Part shown: positions 12,183-25,500 of the stretch, one piece after another
How the letters are laid out: the number at the start of each line of letters is the position of its first letter
Numbering within the stretch: position 1 is the stretch's first letter
From: Centroberyx gerrardi
Taxonomy: Eukaryota; Chordata; Actinopteri; Beryciformes; Berycidae
Length of the DNA stretch: 64,000 nt
Direction: 5' to 3'
Assembly: GCF_048128805.1 (NCBI RefSeq)
Contig: NC_136013.1
Coordinates: 4,636,602 to 4,700,601 of the forward strand
Translations under genes and position numbers: made by a program
Notes under the pieces: model-generated
The model's database searches: none
Told to the model about the DNA's origin: nothing
The model's input: only the letters and a program-made list of their open reading frames with translations

Positions 12183-12297
12183 GTGTGATTCAAATCAGCA
12201 GCAACCAAGAGAGCAGAGAAGCTTTTATCATATAAAATGTAGCGAGTGGCCCAGTTCCATATTACATTATAAATTATGAATATTTATACTTTACACA

Positions 12298-13080
12298 GAG
12301 AGAGAAGGTTTCACATACTTATATAGGGGAGGGAATGGGATTTATTTTCTGAATTGTTGCTTAATTTTTAATTAAATGCTTTGTTTTTTAACCTGGCATG
12401 CCAATAAAGCATATTGAATTGAAAAGTTGAATTGAGAACTTTAATTTAATTTAATTTAATTTAATTTCAGTTTTCCCAAACAGGACATGGCCATGATCCC
12501 ACTGTATATTACATGAGGTGGAAACTGAACTTCACTTCCTTAAACCTCATGCCCTAAATATAGCAGTGTAGGAGAACTCCTCTTCCAAACAATTAGCCAA
12601 ATATAGCAAACATTTGAAAACAATAGTGATCACAGTAAATCACTTTACCTCCTTGGTGAAATGTCAAAATGTAACAGTGTAACAGCTTGTCAGTGGAAAC
12701 TGAGTCACTTTGTTACTTTTGTTTGGGTTGACCATTTTTGTATCACAATCACAATACATGAATACCTTCTGATAGTCTCTGTCAGTTTACATGTTACACT
12801 TAAGGATTAGTCTTTTCTGTGCTTTGGCAATGTAAATGTGTCTTACCATGCCGATAAAGCTTTTTTTGAATGAAACTGAACTGAAGTGAACTGAGAGAGA
12901 GACAGAGACGGGGGGTGGGGGGGGCTCTCACACACACTGATACAAGGGAGGGGATGGGATTTAATTTCTGAAATGTTGATTAATTTGACTTAAATGCTTT
13001 TGTAGTAGGCCTATTGTTTGTTTTTTAGACTGTCATGCCAATAAAACACGTTGAATTGAATTGAATTGAAATTGAGAGTC
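12298..13080 (+). repeat. tandem pair of retroposon 3' ends
   Basis: Two related segments, 12298-12440 and 12894-13075, share GGGATTTATTTTCTGAA-like sequence and end ATGCCAATAAAGCATATTGAATTGAA-type tails. A third tail is at about 12850. These ATGCCAATAAAG...TTGAATTGA ends are typical 3' termini of fish non-LTR retroposons. A (TTTAA)n run lies at 12440-12467. Confidence 0.55.
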
Positions 13081-13089
13081 ACAGAACAG

Positions 13090-13113
13090 GAGAGAGAGAC
13101 AGAGAGAGAGAGA

Positions 13114-13160
<47 letters not shown>

Positions 13161-13339
13161 AGAGACAGACAGAAACAAGTGGGGAGCAAGTGTGTTCTTT
13201 GAGAGAGGGATAAGGTTGCAAACAGAGAGAGAGAGAGCAAGAGAGAGAGAGAGAGAGAGAGAGAGAGTCTCAGCAGACAAACAGACAGCTGTAGTCCAAC
13301 AGCTGCTGCTGGTCACGCTTTTTAACTGTGAGAGGCCCT

Positions 13340-13387
<48 letters not shown>

Positions 13388-13390
13388 TAT
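13090..13390. repeat. compound GA / CA / CT / GT microsatellite
   Basis: Four blocks: GA-rich with (CA)n at 13114-13156, a second GA block at 13225-13268, then (CT)n at 13340-13370 and (GT)n at 13371-13390. Confidence 0.95.
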
Positions 13391-13919
13391 GAAGACACTT
13401 AAACCACTTACAGAGAAAACATTCACCCTGCTTTGTTAACCACTCACTCCACCGTCCCGTTAACCTCCGGCCCTCCGCCCCCCCGACCCCCCGCCCCCCT
13501 CCGTCCCGCACAAACTCCACGGATGTGATGGTTCAAGTTATTTTTAGGATTTCATCTCTTTTTTTTTTGTTGACTCAAACCTCGTCCCCATGTCCTGTCC
13601 AGGTTTCCTGCTGATGTTCTGCTTGTTTTGGTGATGGAATGATAAGAGCTGGATCTGAGTGCACGTGTATGTTGTGTCGTGTGTTATTATTCTCATATGT
13701 TGTGTTGAAAAGTAACATAAATACACGTTGTGCCAAACTAGACACATGACTTTTGGATTTTTACACAACAATGCAGCCAAGGGGTATGAATCCTCAATGT
13801 AATGCTGTAGACTTTTTATATTCATGTATGGTATCTGTAACCAATATTAATGATTTGAAAGAAGATGCTGTGATTGGTTAGGGTTGGGGTAAATGTGGAT
13901 AAATGTTTAGATCTTTTCT

Positions 13920-15082
13920 CAAAATAACTTCAACTTCTTCTCAATGTAATGTTGTAGATTTTGGTATTGATGTGTACTATTTTTAATCAATAGTAATGAT
14001 CCGAAAGATGATGGTTGTGATTGGACAAACTCATTTGCAAGGCAGTGTGAATGGAGTCTCGCTTCCCTATTTAATATGAAACTTCAAAAATCCATCAGCT
14101 GTGAACATGAAGGATCACAGCAACAGCAAATCATTAGACAGGATCCGCTTACCAGTATGAAGCTCTTACTTTCAGAAGGTGTGGATGTGAACAACAGCTA
14201 CATGTAATTAATTAACCAAGATCTGTTTGGAAGCAACACTCTGCAGTACAAAAGCAGTGAATGAGAAGGATCGGTGCAATTGCTTTGTGTAATAATTATC
14301 CAGAAGCAGGTCGTCAGTATGAAACTTCAATGTGAAAGTGAAGCCAAGATTAGATGATATGAAAACCTCAGTTAGACACTGTGAATATGAAGGTTCACTG
14401 CAACAGCCAACAGTGGAAGCAACTAATGTTACTGCATTATTGAGTCGCTTTTTGTGTACTTTTACTTTTGCTTAAGTATGTTTTTTAAGTATTGTACTTC
14501 ACTACATTTTAAATCACATCCATTACAGAGAACAGATTTTGTGGCTCTCCATAAGCAACAGAAGTAAATTGTGAAGCCATTCACAGTGAACGATCAGTCA
14601 GCATAGAAGAGAAGAGTAATCTGGTTTTACTTTGTGCACTTTATTTTGTAATTTCCAATATTCAATTAAAAGAATCTAGTGTGAAGTCTGTCCTCTCGTC
14701 CCTTTATGGAAAAGATCACAGCTAACAACGTTCTCTTTTCTAAAAAGTAACTCTGTAACTTTTACTCTGAGTACATTTTAAATTAGCTGCTTTTTACCTT
14801 TAATTGAGTAGATTTTTACACCAGTACTTTACTTCTACTTAAGTAAAATATCAGTAAAGTAACAGTACTTCTACTTGAGTACTAATGAGTAGGATGTTCT
14901 ATTCTTTCCACCACTGGCAACTATATGCAAAGATTAGCCAAGATCAAAATAACTTCAACTTCTTCTCAATGTAATGTTGTAGATTTTGGTATTGATGTGT
15001 ACTATTTTTAATCAATAGTAACGATCCGAAAGATGATGCTGTGATTGGACAAACAACTATATGCAAAGATTAGCCAAGATCA
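13920..15082 (+). repeat. duplicated 110-bp unit, about 1 kb apart
   Basis: The unit starting ATAACTTCAACTTCTTCTCA at about 13923 recurs at 14948 with only one or two differences over 105-110 bp. The second copy is flanked by a 24-bp direct repeat (TATATGCAAAGATTAGCCAA at about 14933 and 15060). A third, diverged copy (TGTAGACTTTTTATATTCAT) is at 13785-13880. Confidence 0.85.
14440..14922 (-). mobile_element. teleost repeat ending CCAGTGGTGGAAAG (reverse)
   Basis: On the minus strand it starts CCAGTGGTGGAAAGAAT and continues with AGTACTCAAGTAGAAGTACT and similar AAGTAC-rich units, a ubiquitous fish repeat. The left limit is approximate. Confidence 0.6.
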
Positions 15083-16064
15083 GTTTATCAGTGTGGAACT
15101 TCAATTTTCAATTCAAAAGATGTGAATGTAAAGGAGGTGCAGCCACCACATATGATAAAAACCACAAGAGAAGACTGAGAAGTTTCGATGTTGTCGGCCT
15201 GTGAGTCACTATTCCCCCGAAACAAACCAGCTGAAGAAGAACAACAGGATGTGGGCGAGGGGAAGGGCGATCAGCCGGTTACACGGACCAATGACAGAGG
15301 AGATCGGGTGTGTTTGAAATAAAGGAACCTAAAGAAAATATCTTTTGTCGGCTCTGCTTTCTTAGCAGGAACAAAGGCAAAGTTCATCGGCTTATGGTAA
15401 AAAATCATCTTAACCAGTGTGTGCAACAAGGAAAATAAAACAGCAAACAAGCAGAAACATCAGCTAGAAAACAAGAATGTTAACTGGACATGAATATGAG
15501 TTTTGTGTTAAAAATAAAGCAGAAATCACATCCTTGGTGCACAACATTTGCATTTTCTTACCCAAAGCAACTCAAAAAACAGGAGTGCAACAGTAGAATG
15601 AGCTTCATATCCAAGATCATGAACTTTACATCCAAGCAGCAGTCAGCAGTGCAAATCAATCAAAGGTGCAAGTTCAGCTTGAGCCGCCTCACTAAACCAG
15701 AATCCCCACCCATCCCTTGAAACCACAGTGTGATGCTTGTTGTTTCGCCCTCGCCGGGGTGTGAAACCCTGTTTTTAAAGGCTGGGCAACAACCCGGGGC
15801 TCGTCAGTTTACTGTCAGCGTCAACAGGTCGGAGCAAACACGGGTTCAGAGCTGACACCCGGCCTTTGATCCGGCCCCCACCCACCCACCCACCCAGCTG
15901 CCCGCAGCACCCCGGGGTGGGCGGGGTGTCGAGCAGGACAGACCCGGGGCTGAAACAGGGTGAAGAGGGGGATTTGCATTGAAAAGACAATGATATGAGG
16001 GGGGCGTTTGTTTTGTTTTTTAGGCAAATCTGCAGGGTGCCCAAGGTGCTGCCTCAGGATTGTT
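15083..16064. other. intergenic, GC-rich island at 15740-16000
   Basis: No coding evidence. 15740-15960 is GC-rich with CCCACCCACC units and could be an unlinked regulatory CpG patch; no promoter motif was recognised. Confidence 0.4.
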
Positions 16065-16260
16065 GTTGGATATCAGAATCAGGATCATTTTATTGGCCAA
16101 GTATATTTGCACATACAAGGAATTTAGCGTAGTGGTTGCTTGTGTACTTTGTTAAAAGACAGAAAAGAATAAAAGATAATACAAAGCAATAAAAACAGCA
16201 ATATAAAGAAAAAAAACAATATAGAAACAGTGGAAGAAAAAGATAAAATCAGAGTCAAAT
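16065..16260 (+). mobile_element. retroposon fragment, TTTATTGGCCAAGTA type
   Basis: ATCATTTTATTGGCCAAGTA and ACATACAAGGAATTTAG are the signature of a common teleost retroposon 3' region; related pieces are at 36655-36730 and 59528-59570. Confidence 0.5.
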
Positions 16261-16315
16261 ACAGAACGTAAGTAGTGCACTGTAAGTATTTGCACTGTTT
16301 TTAATATCGCACTAT

Positions 16316-16316
16316 G

Positions 16317-16395
<79 letters not shown>

Positions 16396-16396
16396 T
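16316..16396. repeat. (GATA)n microsatellite, about 20 repeats
   Basis: Tetranucleotide array with one AAATA interruption near 16334. Confidence 0.97.
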
Positions 16397-16512
16397 TCCA
16401 TCTCTATTGCCCCAAAAGTGTCTCACCAGCCTTACAGAAGAGCAGTTTCACATAGCAGTATTAGGTTGGTTTCTTTAAAAATGTGTTCCTTTACAGTTAC
16501 TAGGTGCTAGGT

Positions 16513-16601
16513 GCAGTCTTCAGCACTCTTCGAATTTGCATGCCGATTCATGCAAATTTTGCATGAATCGGCATGCAAATTCGAAGAGTGCTGAAGACTG
16601 C
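16513..16601. repeat. perfect 44-bp-arm hairpin
   Basis: Arms 16513-16556 and 16558-16601 are exact reverse complements with a single base between them. The arm contains ATGCAAA and GGCATGCAAATTCG. There is no mismatch in 44 pairs, so the structure is young or is a cloning or assembly fold-back. It lies about 115 bp downstream of the (GATA)n array. Confidence 0.95.
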
Positions 16602-16659
16602 GATTCATAGGGGCTGGATACCAGGCTAACTAGGTGCCGCATCAACGTTGTAATCAGTA

Positions 16660-18524
16660 ACGAAATCCAAGGCATTACACAAACTCAGTGATGTATTCTG
16701 ATTACTTTCACTTACTTTGCCCTATTTGAGGTTTAAAGGTATAAATTTGATTTTAAGTTTCATCAAGTCAAACACCATTAAAGACCTTTTTAAAGCCAGA
16801 TAAAATGAAATATAAGACGACTCCCGCAAGTGAAGTGAATGTGAAAATGAAAACAGATGGTCTGCCTGACGAGGCCGGTTTCCCACCAGAGAAACAGAGC
16901 ACCACTAAACCGCAGTTTGAAGACTCTATTGAAGACTTAAATTGCTTTAATTATATCCAACTTCTTTTTAAGGCCTTGAGTTTAGATGATAGCGTTTAAG
17001 ACATTTTAAGACTTTTTGAGGACCCTGCTGATCCAGCCCATATCTACACCCAACAGACAAACCAGCTCAGTAAAGACTAGAAACGTCTTTTCATTTTCTG
17101 AGTGCTGGCATTTTTCCAGTTTTGATTAGTTAATCTTTTTTTAATTGTAAGCTCCAGCTTCTATTTGGATGGATATAGTAGTAAAACCCCGATTTAGTGT
17201 TTTTTTTTTCTGGAGGACATGCTAAGGACTCATCTACATTTTCAAAGGGAAAGGAAGCTCGTCCTAAAAGGCTCTGGAAGTGTTACGAAAAAACTTGTGC
17301 CTCACCAAAAGGTGCGAGGCCCCCAAACCTCACTAATTGGCCGGTGAACCGTCCCGCTCAGACAAAGGCTGAAAGCACGATATGAATGGAAGAGTCCCAT
17401 TGACAAGTACATGTAAACATCACAGAAAAGAAATGTGGCTTTCTTATTCTTTTCTCCCTTGTCTTTCCCCCTGTTAGCTGAAGCCAGAGCATTGTCTGTT
17501 CACAAGTCTCTTTTAGACTTACTTTTACTTAACTTCTGTGTTTGGGAATGTTGCTTAATTATAATTTTTGTTCCTTTTACACTTTGTATTATGCATTTTA
17601 CTTTGTCATGTAGATATTTTCCTCCTATTATAACTTTTCTTGTACTCCTGTGAAGCACTTTGTAACCGTTTTGATAAGTGCTATATAAATAAAGTTATTA
17701 AGTCTGGTTACTGTTACTGTAAATGTTAAATATGTGAATTAGTCAAAATACCCAAGCTTCTCTATCTTTATTATGCTGCTGAAAACAACTCAGTTCTTCC
17801 TATAGGGCTAAAGAAAGTACGGTATGTACGCATCTTCAGTTGAATTTAAGTGGCACAAGACAACCAATGGATACTTGTTTCAGCTAGAAGCAGTTACAGG
17901 CTGTAAATAGTCTTTAGACCTCAAACGGTGGAATGCAAACAAAAGCTTGCCCGCCCCCTTTCTATACCCACAAGGCTGCTGGATTTGAAACTCTGGTAGG
18001 AAGCCAGGAGGGAGGACTTTCATAACTTCTCTCACAGCAGACTGACCGGTCACGTGTTTCCAGCACGTGGCTCTGAGTTTCTTTTTTTTTTTTTTCCACC
18101 TCCAAACTGTTCCCCTCCTGTCAGGACACGTCAGGGAAACGGCTGGCTGCCATGCATTCCCTCGCTGAGCCACTCCCACTGCAGAGAAAGGAATGTGTTT
18201 ATGTGTGTTAATGCATGTGTGTGTCTGGGTGTGTGTGTGTGTGTGTGTGGAGGCACGTGCTGGAACCAGCGAACTCCACTCCCAAGGTCAGCCGGAGCGG
18301 GAGAATTTGAAAAAACAGGAAGGGCTGTGTGTGCAGAACGGCAGAGCTCAAGCCCAGACAAAACAGTAAATGTGTTATTCATCAAGGCCAAATGTGGAAA
18401 CGTGCGGCGATGTTTTGGCTGGATCTTGTACATGTGATATGAGATAAACCTGAGAATAAATCCACAGCGCAAAAACACTGAAACGCTTATGATTCACTAG
18501 CCGGAAAAAGAAACTACAGCAAGG
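16660..18524. other. intergenic, no gene seen
   Basis: Contains a retroposon 3' fragment at 17640-17700 (AGTGCTATATAAATAAAGTT) and a (GT)n at 18217-18250. No supported exon. Confidence 0.5.
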
Positions 18525-19529
18525 TTAAACGCACATCAGATCTTTATTTCAGCAGCTCCCCCATGAGCCTGTAGCAAAATTCAAAACCACCCCATTCATT
18601 ACAAACTGGCAACACAGCTCTGCAAAAAGGGGAAGACATTTTTCTCTGAAATTAAAAGGATTCAAAAGGCATTTTCTCCCAAGTCAAAATCCTCTCACAC
18701 TTGCTGACCTGCAGCACTTGAAAAAAAAAAAATCTCACTGCAAAGTTAACAGGTTGTTTGCTTTGGCATCTTCTGATCAAGACAAAAATTACAAAGTATT
18801 GCAACTGACCAGGCAAGAATAAAAAACAAAAAGCACTGTATCAATCCTATACATTTTATAAGTTGTCTTAAATATCCAATTGTATAATGACGTCTGCATC
18901 TTGGGAAGTGTAGTGGCAGGGAAAGGATTTCAACGAATCGCCAAACAATGGGGTGTAACACAATTCATATAAAAAACCCAATATAAAAAGTAACATAAAA
19001 AAGAAAAAGAAAAAAAGCACCTCACCATTTCAAGGTATTTAAATTAAGTGCTTAAATAAAGGTGGAACGTGACAAATAAAAAGTGAAAATTAAAAATAAG
19101 AAAATTTGTCCAGTGAGGAGACTGACTGAGAGACAAACTTCAGACTTGGCAGTGTTGATTGGTTAAAGACTGTAGTATTGCAACCTGGCAGTGACTTGTC
19201 GGTGCGAACGCCAACATAATAAAAAAAACGGTAAAACAGCCAGTAGGTCCAAGTGGTTTCAAAATGATCACATCACCTTAATAAAATCTGTTCACTGCAT
19301 AGGGAACCACGTTCCCCGCTTCATGTCATTCCCTCTTATTTGCATAAATATCTAACTTTGCTATAGTTATATGAAACTTGGGGACTTTGCAAAAACCGCC
19401 AACTCGCCATAATCCCAAAGATACTTCCTCATTGGCGGGGCGAGGCTCCATGAGGCAGCTGGATTGGTCTGTTAGGAGGGGGGGGGGGGGGGAGGCAGTG
19501 TGGTTTAGTGGTAACGCGGGACGGGGCGC
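18525..19529 (-). other. cdc25b: probable cdc25b 3' UTR
   Basis: About 1 kb of AT-rich sequence follows the cdc25b stop. On the minus strand an AATAAA signal lies at 18543-18548, giving a likely end near 18525. It holds a run of 12 G at about 19481-19492 just past the stop codon and several A/T-rich stretches. No other ORF of interest was seen. The UTR end is inferred from the signal alone. Confidence 0.5.
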
Positions 19530-22500
19530 TCATAGCTTCTTCAGGCGGCTGTACAGGTCTCTCTTGCTGCGCTCGCCGGCCCAGGTGCGACTCTTGAGGC
19601 GGAACTTCCTCAGGTCCTCCTTGAAGTCTTCGTGATGCATGGGCCGGTACGACTCGGGTTCACATTGAGACTGCAGGGAAGAAGAACGAGACGGGTTCAA
19701 ACTACTGAAGAAACATCAAGGGCTTTGTTCAAAAATGACATTGCCACCATACATGGGAGAGCTGATTAGCACTCTTACAAAATACTTGATAACAAAAAAA
19801 AACAAAAACAAAAAAAAAGGTTAAAGTAGGCTTTTGTTGACAAAATGATAAACATCTTTACAGAGTGGTTGCTCTATATTTTAGAATATGCTGAATGATA
19901 AACTCCCCTCTCTGGTGTCTTGGCATCAAAATCTAATACACACAGCTAGGCCTGTCAATCAGACATGTGATCAGGACAGAACCAAAATGAACCAGCAACC
20001 TTTCGACTAATAGGCAGCTTCCCTAATCATGCTGCCGCACAACGAAGCCAACAACACAGAAAGTTTTACTGTCTTTGTGGAAGGAAGACTAGCGGTAGCC
20101 ACGGTGGCAGCTGATGTACAAACTAAACGGCAAACAAAAAATGTTCCGATTTGAAACACAAACCTGAAAATGAGGGAAGAATTCTTTGTATCCTCCCTTG
20201 AGGATGTAGAGCTCGGGGTAGTGGAGTTTGGGATAATCGTTCTTGGCGCGGTCGCGCTCCCTGACGAAGCGGCACATGCGAGGGCCGCGCTCCGAGGAAA
20301 ACTCGCAGTGGAAGACGATGAGGACGCGTTTGTCCGGGGAGGACGGGGTGATGGGCGTCCTGAGGAGGTAGTCCTCCACCTGCTCCTCCTGGTGCAGGTT
20401 CAGAGCTCCCTGAGACGACAACAACAGAGCTACTTTACTCACAATGTACAGGAATTCATCTGATGGCATTGGTGCACAGACATCAAAACAGAGTCAACAC
20501 TTGGTAACAAAGAACAACAAGAGGACAACTGTGTCAAATAAATACAATTAAAGTTACAGTAAAAACATATAAAGCTCTTATTTAAAAAGGCAGGGTGGAA
20601 CACAATCGCCTAGAAGAAATACCACCTCACCTTCAAGAATTTTATTACTATTTGTGTCATAAAAAAAAGGTCTAAATGCCTTTTCCAGAAGCCTTTCCAC
20701 CCTGCCAAGAGATTTCTGCAGGAGACTGTCAAAACAAAGAGATTTTTACACCTCCGTGCTATAGAGGCAGACGCTCACCTTGATGTGTCCTCCCTCAAAC
20801 TCGTAGGGGTAGCGACAGTCGATCACGATGATGCGCTCGACGAGCTGACTGAACTGTCCGCTCAGAGCTGCCACCATCTGAGGACCAGAGAGGAGACACT
20901 TTAATGTCACATGTTTGAAATATTTCAATTCACTATGGTGCCAATACAGAATAAGAGATAGATCAAACAAAACAGAAATAGACAAACGCAGCAGAATAGT
21001 GAGACTCTACTCACCATCTCTGAGGTAATGTACTTGAGGTCCTGATGTTTACCGTCCACTGTGGGGAGTACGAAAGGCTGAACAACAAGAAGGAAATTGG
21101 GTTAGGAAAGTAATCATTTGATGCAATTTAGTTATTAGGGCATGAAACGCAGCTGAAAAACAAAAAGGTTCTTTTAAGCCTCTTTCTTACCTTGGTGAAA
21201 TCTCCTATCAGCTCCTTAGCACTGTCGTCACCGTCCAGCAGCTTCTCAATCTCCATCTGACAGAAGGACTGAAGGTCTGACTTGGACCTCTGGACCAGAG
21301 AGCAGCCCTGGATAAAGAAGGGAAACGACTTGAGAAAGAGGCAATCATGGAGAAAATGAGGAAGGATGCGATTGCTGTAGATCCCTGCCAGTCTGATTCA
21401 GTGGAGGTTTCCCCACATATTGTTTCCACTCAGGAGCCAGCAGAAGGTCAATGTAGATTGCTTTTTCCCCCTGTCCCTTCGCTCTACTCACAACTATGTC
21501 TTCACATCTCAACTTATCACTTTCTGTGTCCCACATGGGATGCAAAAGCTAGGAAATGATAGCCAACATGACACGACCCATTAACCCCATTAATTAGATG
21601 TTCTCTATACATCTTGTCTACCTTTAAATCCCACTTGAAATACACTTCTGCCAGACCTTTCTCCTTCACTGGCATAGGGTTAGCTACACAAGACTAAACA
21701 AGCAGGTGCTGACTTGGACCCAAGCAATATTGGATATTGGGCTCCAATTATCAATGTTGATAATTGGGGACAAAATTAAGTGATCTCTGCATACAGTCAA
21801 AAGCACAAGATTTGTCACAGGGGGTTAAAGTTGGTCTTTTTTGCCATTAAAGACCCATAATTAAAACCCAATTTTCTTTTGCCTCAATTCTCATCTTTGA
21901 GGTGAGATCCACATTTAAAAACAACCTAAACGTGCTATATGTAGCATTTTAACATCAATAAAATCAATACCACATTCGGCAGGATTTGGTGGGAAATCTG
22001 TGTGATTATCTGCTATGATAAACAGAGCAAGCAGCAGCTTCCTCTTCGAGAGAGGAAGCAACAGGGTTTATAGAAAATGTGGTCTTTTTTTGACAAACAC
22101 TAGCAATTGTCTCAACGATTGTCTCATTTGTTACAGTAATTATACAAAGCTATCACTATTTTGACAACTATATATTGATGTTTAAAATGCTTCACATACC
22201 ATGTTTAAGCTCACTGTTCAATTACTTATGCTACTGACTGTATCTGCCAATAATGTCTGAGTGTGCAGTTAGGACTGACCATCCAGGGGGATTCGGGGTC
22301 TTGTTCCAGGGTGGTGACTTGTGTTCCCGCCAGGCTGCGTCGTCTCTTCACCCGGACCGGAGTGTTTTCGTCCCTGGGGCATTCGGGACGCTTCACCGGG
22401 AGGCGGGACACCGGGCTGGGCATGGAGGGGGAGCGGAACAGGCCCCGCGGCCGACAGCGGATGACAGGCTGATGAAGGAAAAAAAAAAAAAAAAAAAAAA

Positions 22501-25500
22501 AAAAAAACACCATTCAAATTAACTACTTAATTTACATTTTAGGCCTTTAGTTGACACCCTTATGCAAAGTGACTAACAATTAGAATGAGATAAATATCTG
22601 AATCATGCAGGCAGCAAGTAACACGAAGCCTAATGTTTGATGGTCTGTTAGGGTAAAGACTTGGGATGAAGGAGACGACTTTTGTATCTCTTTTGAGGGG
22701 CATAACTTTTTAAGTCCAGAAATTAACTTTTTGGCTCACCTGCCAAGGACCGGCAAACTAAGAATTTACCGGCTAAGAATAAAAGGCATGGTCTAGCTAG
22801 AAAACCAAAGCAGGAGCACATGTGAAACTTGTAATGTAGGGATAGACGTCTACAATTATCATCACAGATCATGCTGCTGAAGTTTCATTCCTTTGCTCCT
22901 AAATAAAAATCCTACTTGCCCCTGGGACAAATCTTCACCATAGAGCCCTTGTTGTTACTTACAGAATCTTCTCCTGTGTTGTCGGACACCAGTGGGGCGG
23001 TGAGCAAGCTGGCCATTCCCAAAGGCATCCCAGAGTCGTTCTGTGGGTGAAAATGGGGCGTTGTCAGACAAATATTTAGCGATGGTATTTTGTGAGCAAA
23101 ATAATACAATTAATACATGATAATAATGGAAACAGGAAAGGAGGAGGTGGTTCTATAAATCAGAAATGTGATATTTTTATTAGGTTTTTTTGCAGCTGGT
23201 TTCCAACTCCCATTCATTTGTATTGGGAGACAATCCCTAATTAAGTCGGTGTAAACAACATAACTCAGTAGTTCCGTGGACGTCAGTATAAGTGACGGTG
23301 TGACGGCGGACTCACCTCAACGTTGTCGTCCAGCACGTCCAGGAAGCCGTCGTCCTCGTCGTCCAGAGAGCAGGTGAGGGAGGAGCGTCTCAGAAACATG
23401 GGGCTGCTGTCAGAAAATTCGAGCCGCTGCATGGGAGGCGGGGAGAGCTGGACAGGGAGAAACAGAAGAGGGTTGGACTCGAACCAAAAAACACCTTCTG
23501 GATCCGGGTCACAACAACTTTGTGCACAGAGATGGATGGCGGTAAGAATCCCAACCAATCTGAAACTTTGAATCAACCTGCCACTGTGGTGATTTCCCCT
23601 CTGGAAGATATATTTGAGAGAGATATGTATAATCTGCTGGCTATCGTAAGTCCGGCTGTTTCCAGTACCATGTGTGAGTATATACTGTGTTGCTTCCTAA
23701 TTTGCAAGAAAATGTCTTGTACATTGGTGATAAAATGTGATTCTTATTCCTCCCTGTGAAGGCAGAAGTTGACGTACCATGAGGGCCGGTGCCGAGCTTG
23801 GGCGGCGGGCAAAAGCCGAGTCCCCGCTGTTGAAGGAGCGCATGCGGCACCGCGACACTGGCTTGGTTGGTTTCTTGAATTCAAAGCCCTCCTGTAAACA
23901 AAAAGATATTAACAGTGAATCAAAGCTTGACACTTTACCTGCAAGCCTTAAGTTGCTTGATTTTTTATGGGTAACATAGGAAAACAGAAAATGCTCCAAA
24001 ATAATCTACCCTCCATCATAACTAAAAGGCCACTGATCTGTTTCCTTCTTGTTAAGCATCATATTTTGTCTGCAGGAATTCATCATCTCTACCTACCATT
24101 GAATTAGCAACAGAGAGAATACTTCATCCTGTATTGTGGTTAATATCCTTTGAACAATCTCCTTTTGGTTGCCGCTGAATTTTAATATTTGCATTGTGCA
24201 TGAAAGCATAACAGAACTCAGAAAGATGGATTGCCACTCAAGTGTTAAGGCAAGCCAAATGATGCCTTTGCCATGGCAACACATCAGCTTTCTGAGTCTC
24301 ATGCATTGTACCAATTAGTTAGTTGCAAAAGTTCTATGGCAGCCATCCAACCAGGCTGTTCTTGTCCATTCAAGAATGTAGATTCAAATGAAAATGTGAG
24401 TTCAACCAATTCTGATTCTGTGGAAAATCACCTTCTCATTGATTTGTTCTACCAGAGACACACACACTGACCTCTGGCATGTTCTCCTTGTTGTCCCGTT
24501 CAGAGGTGGAGGCAGTAATTTGGGAAGGCCGTCGCCCAAATATTCCATAGCGGTGAGAATCTGTTTCCTGCCCCTTCAGAGCCGGGCTGAACTCCAGGAG
24601 CTGGAGCTGGGAACAACAAGCAGCAGCTAGTCAGCAGAGGCTCCACAACAGTATACAAGCAGCCTGGTGGTGGGTTTACATTAGAAGATGTTTTGAACTA
24701 ATTAAACATCAAAAATTGCCCTTGAGACAAAATCTTGTTATGCAACCCAGTTGCAAGTTTATGATGTTATTTTTTACTTAATTTTGAGGCTTATAAACCA
24801 GTTGGGTTTTTAATCTCACTTGCACAACTCCCCTGTTTCTTCTGTGTTTTATGATTTATAGTTTTAATTCTTCCCAAGGAAAAATTGAGATAAGGGATTT
24901 TTAGTGCTTTGAATGAGTTTTGACAGCCTAATTAGGACTAAATATGGCCAAATTCTTACAGTATCAATCATCCCTGAACATCAACCAATAATGCATTTAA
25001 TATAAGCTACACAAGGAATATACTGCTGTAAACAACTTAGATGTGACAAATCAACTTACTGGTAATGAGTTGATTCTTCGAATTGGCATCTTCCTATAAT
25101 TGGGAGAGCGGAGAGGGAGGAATTCTATCAGCACACAACAATCAATATGCGGACAGGCTCATTTATTTTGAGGAGTAAAATACTCTCTGGAGAGCAATAT
25201 AGTTCAAATAACGAGAGGCGATAACAACCAGCCATCAGTTAATGATTATTAGGTTATTGACTGCAATGCAATACTGGATAGTGACTTACTCGTTCACAAC
25301 TCTGCTAGACTGTTGAATGGCCTTTTCAAAACTGTAAAGGAGAAAAGACCAGTCATTAGTAAAAATTGGTGGAAAGGGGTTGAAATATACAGAATTCAAC
25401 ATAATGCATACAAATAAGTAGAGCCAGATGTCTTTCCAATAAAACCTGCTGAGCAAAGAGGCTGGAAGGCCGTCATTGCCAGTCAGCGCACGACACGTTG

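Noticed and set aside
13090..13390. CRISPR-like array
   Set aside because: The periodic sequence is a compound dinucleotide microsatellite; there are no spacers, and the genome is a vertebrate.
15740..16044. Minus-strand Pro/Gly-rich ORFs in the GC-rich patch
   Set aside because: Composition-driven, no domain, no splice context.
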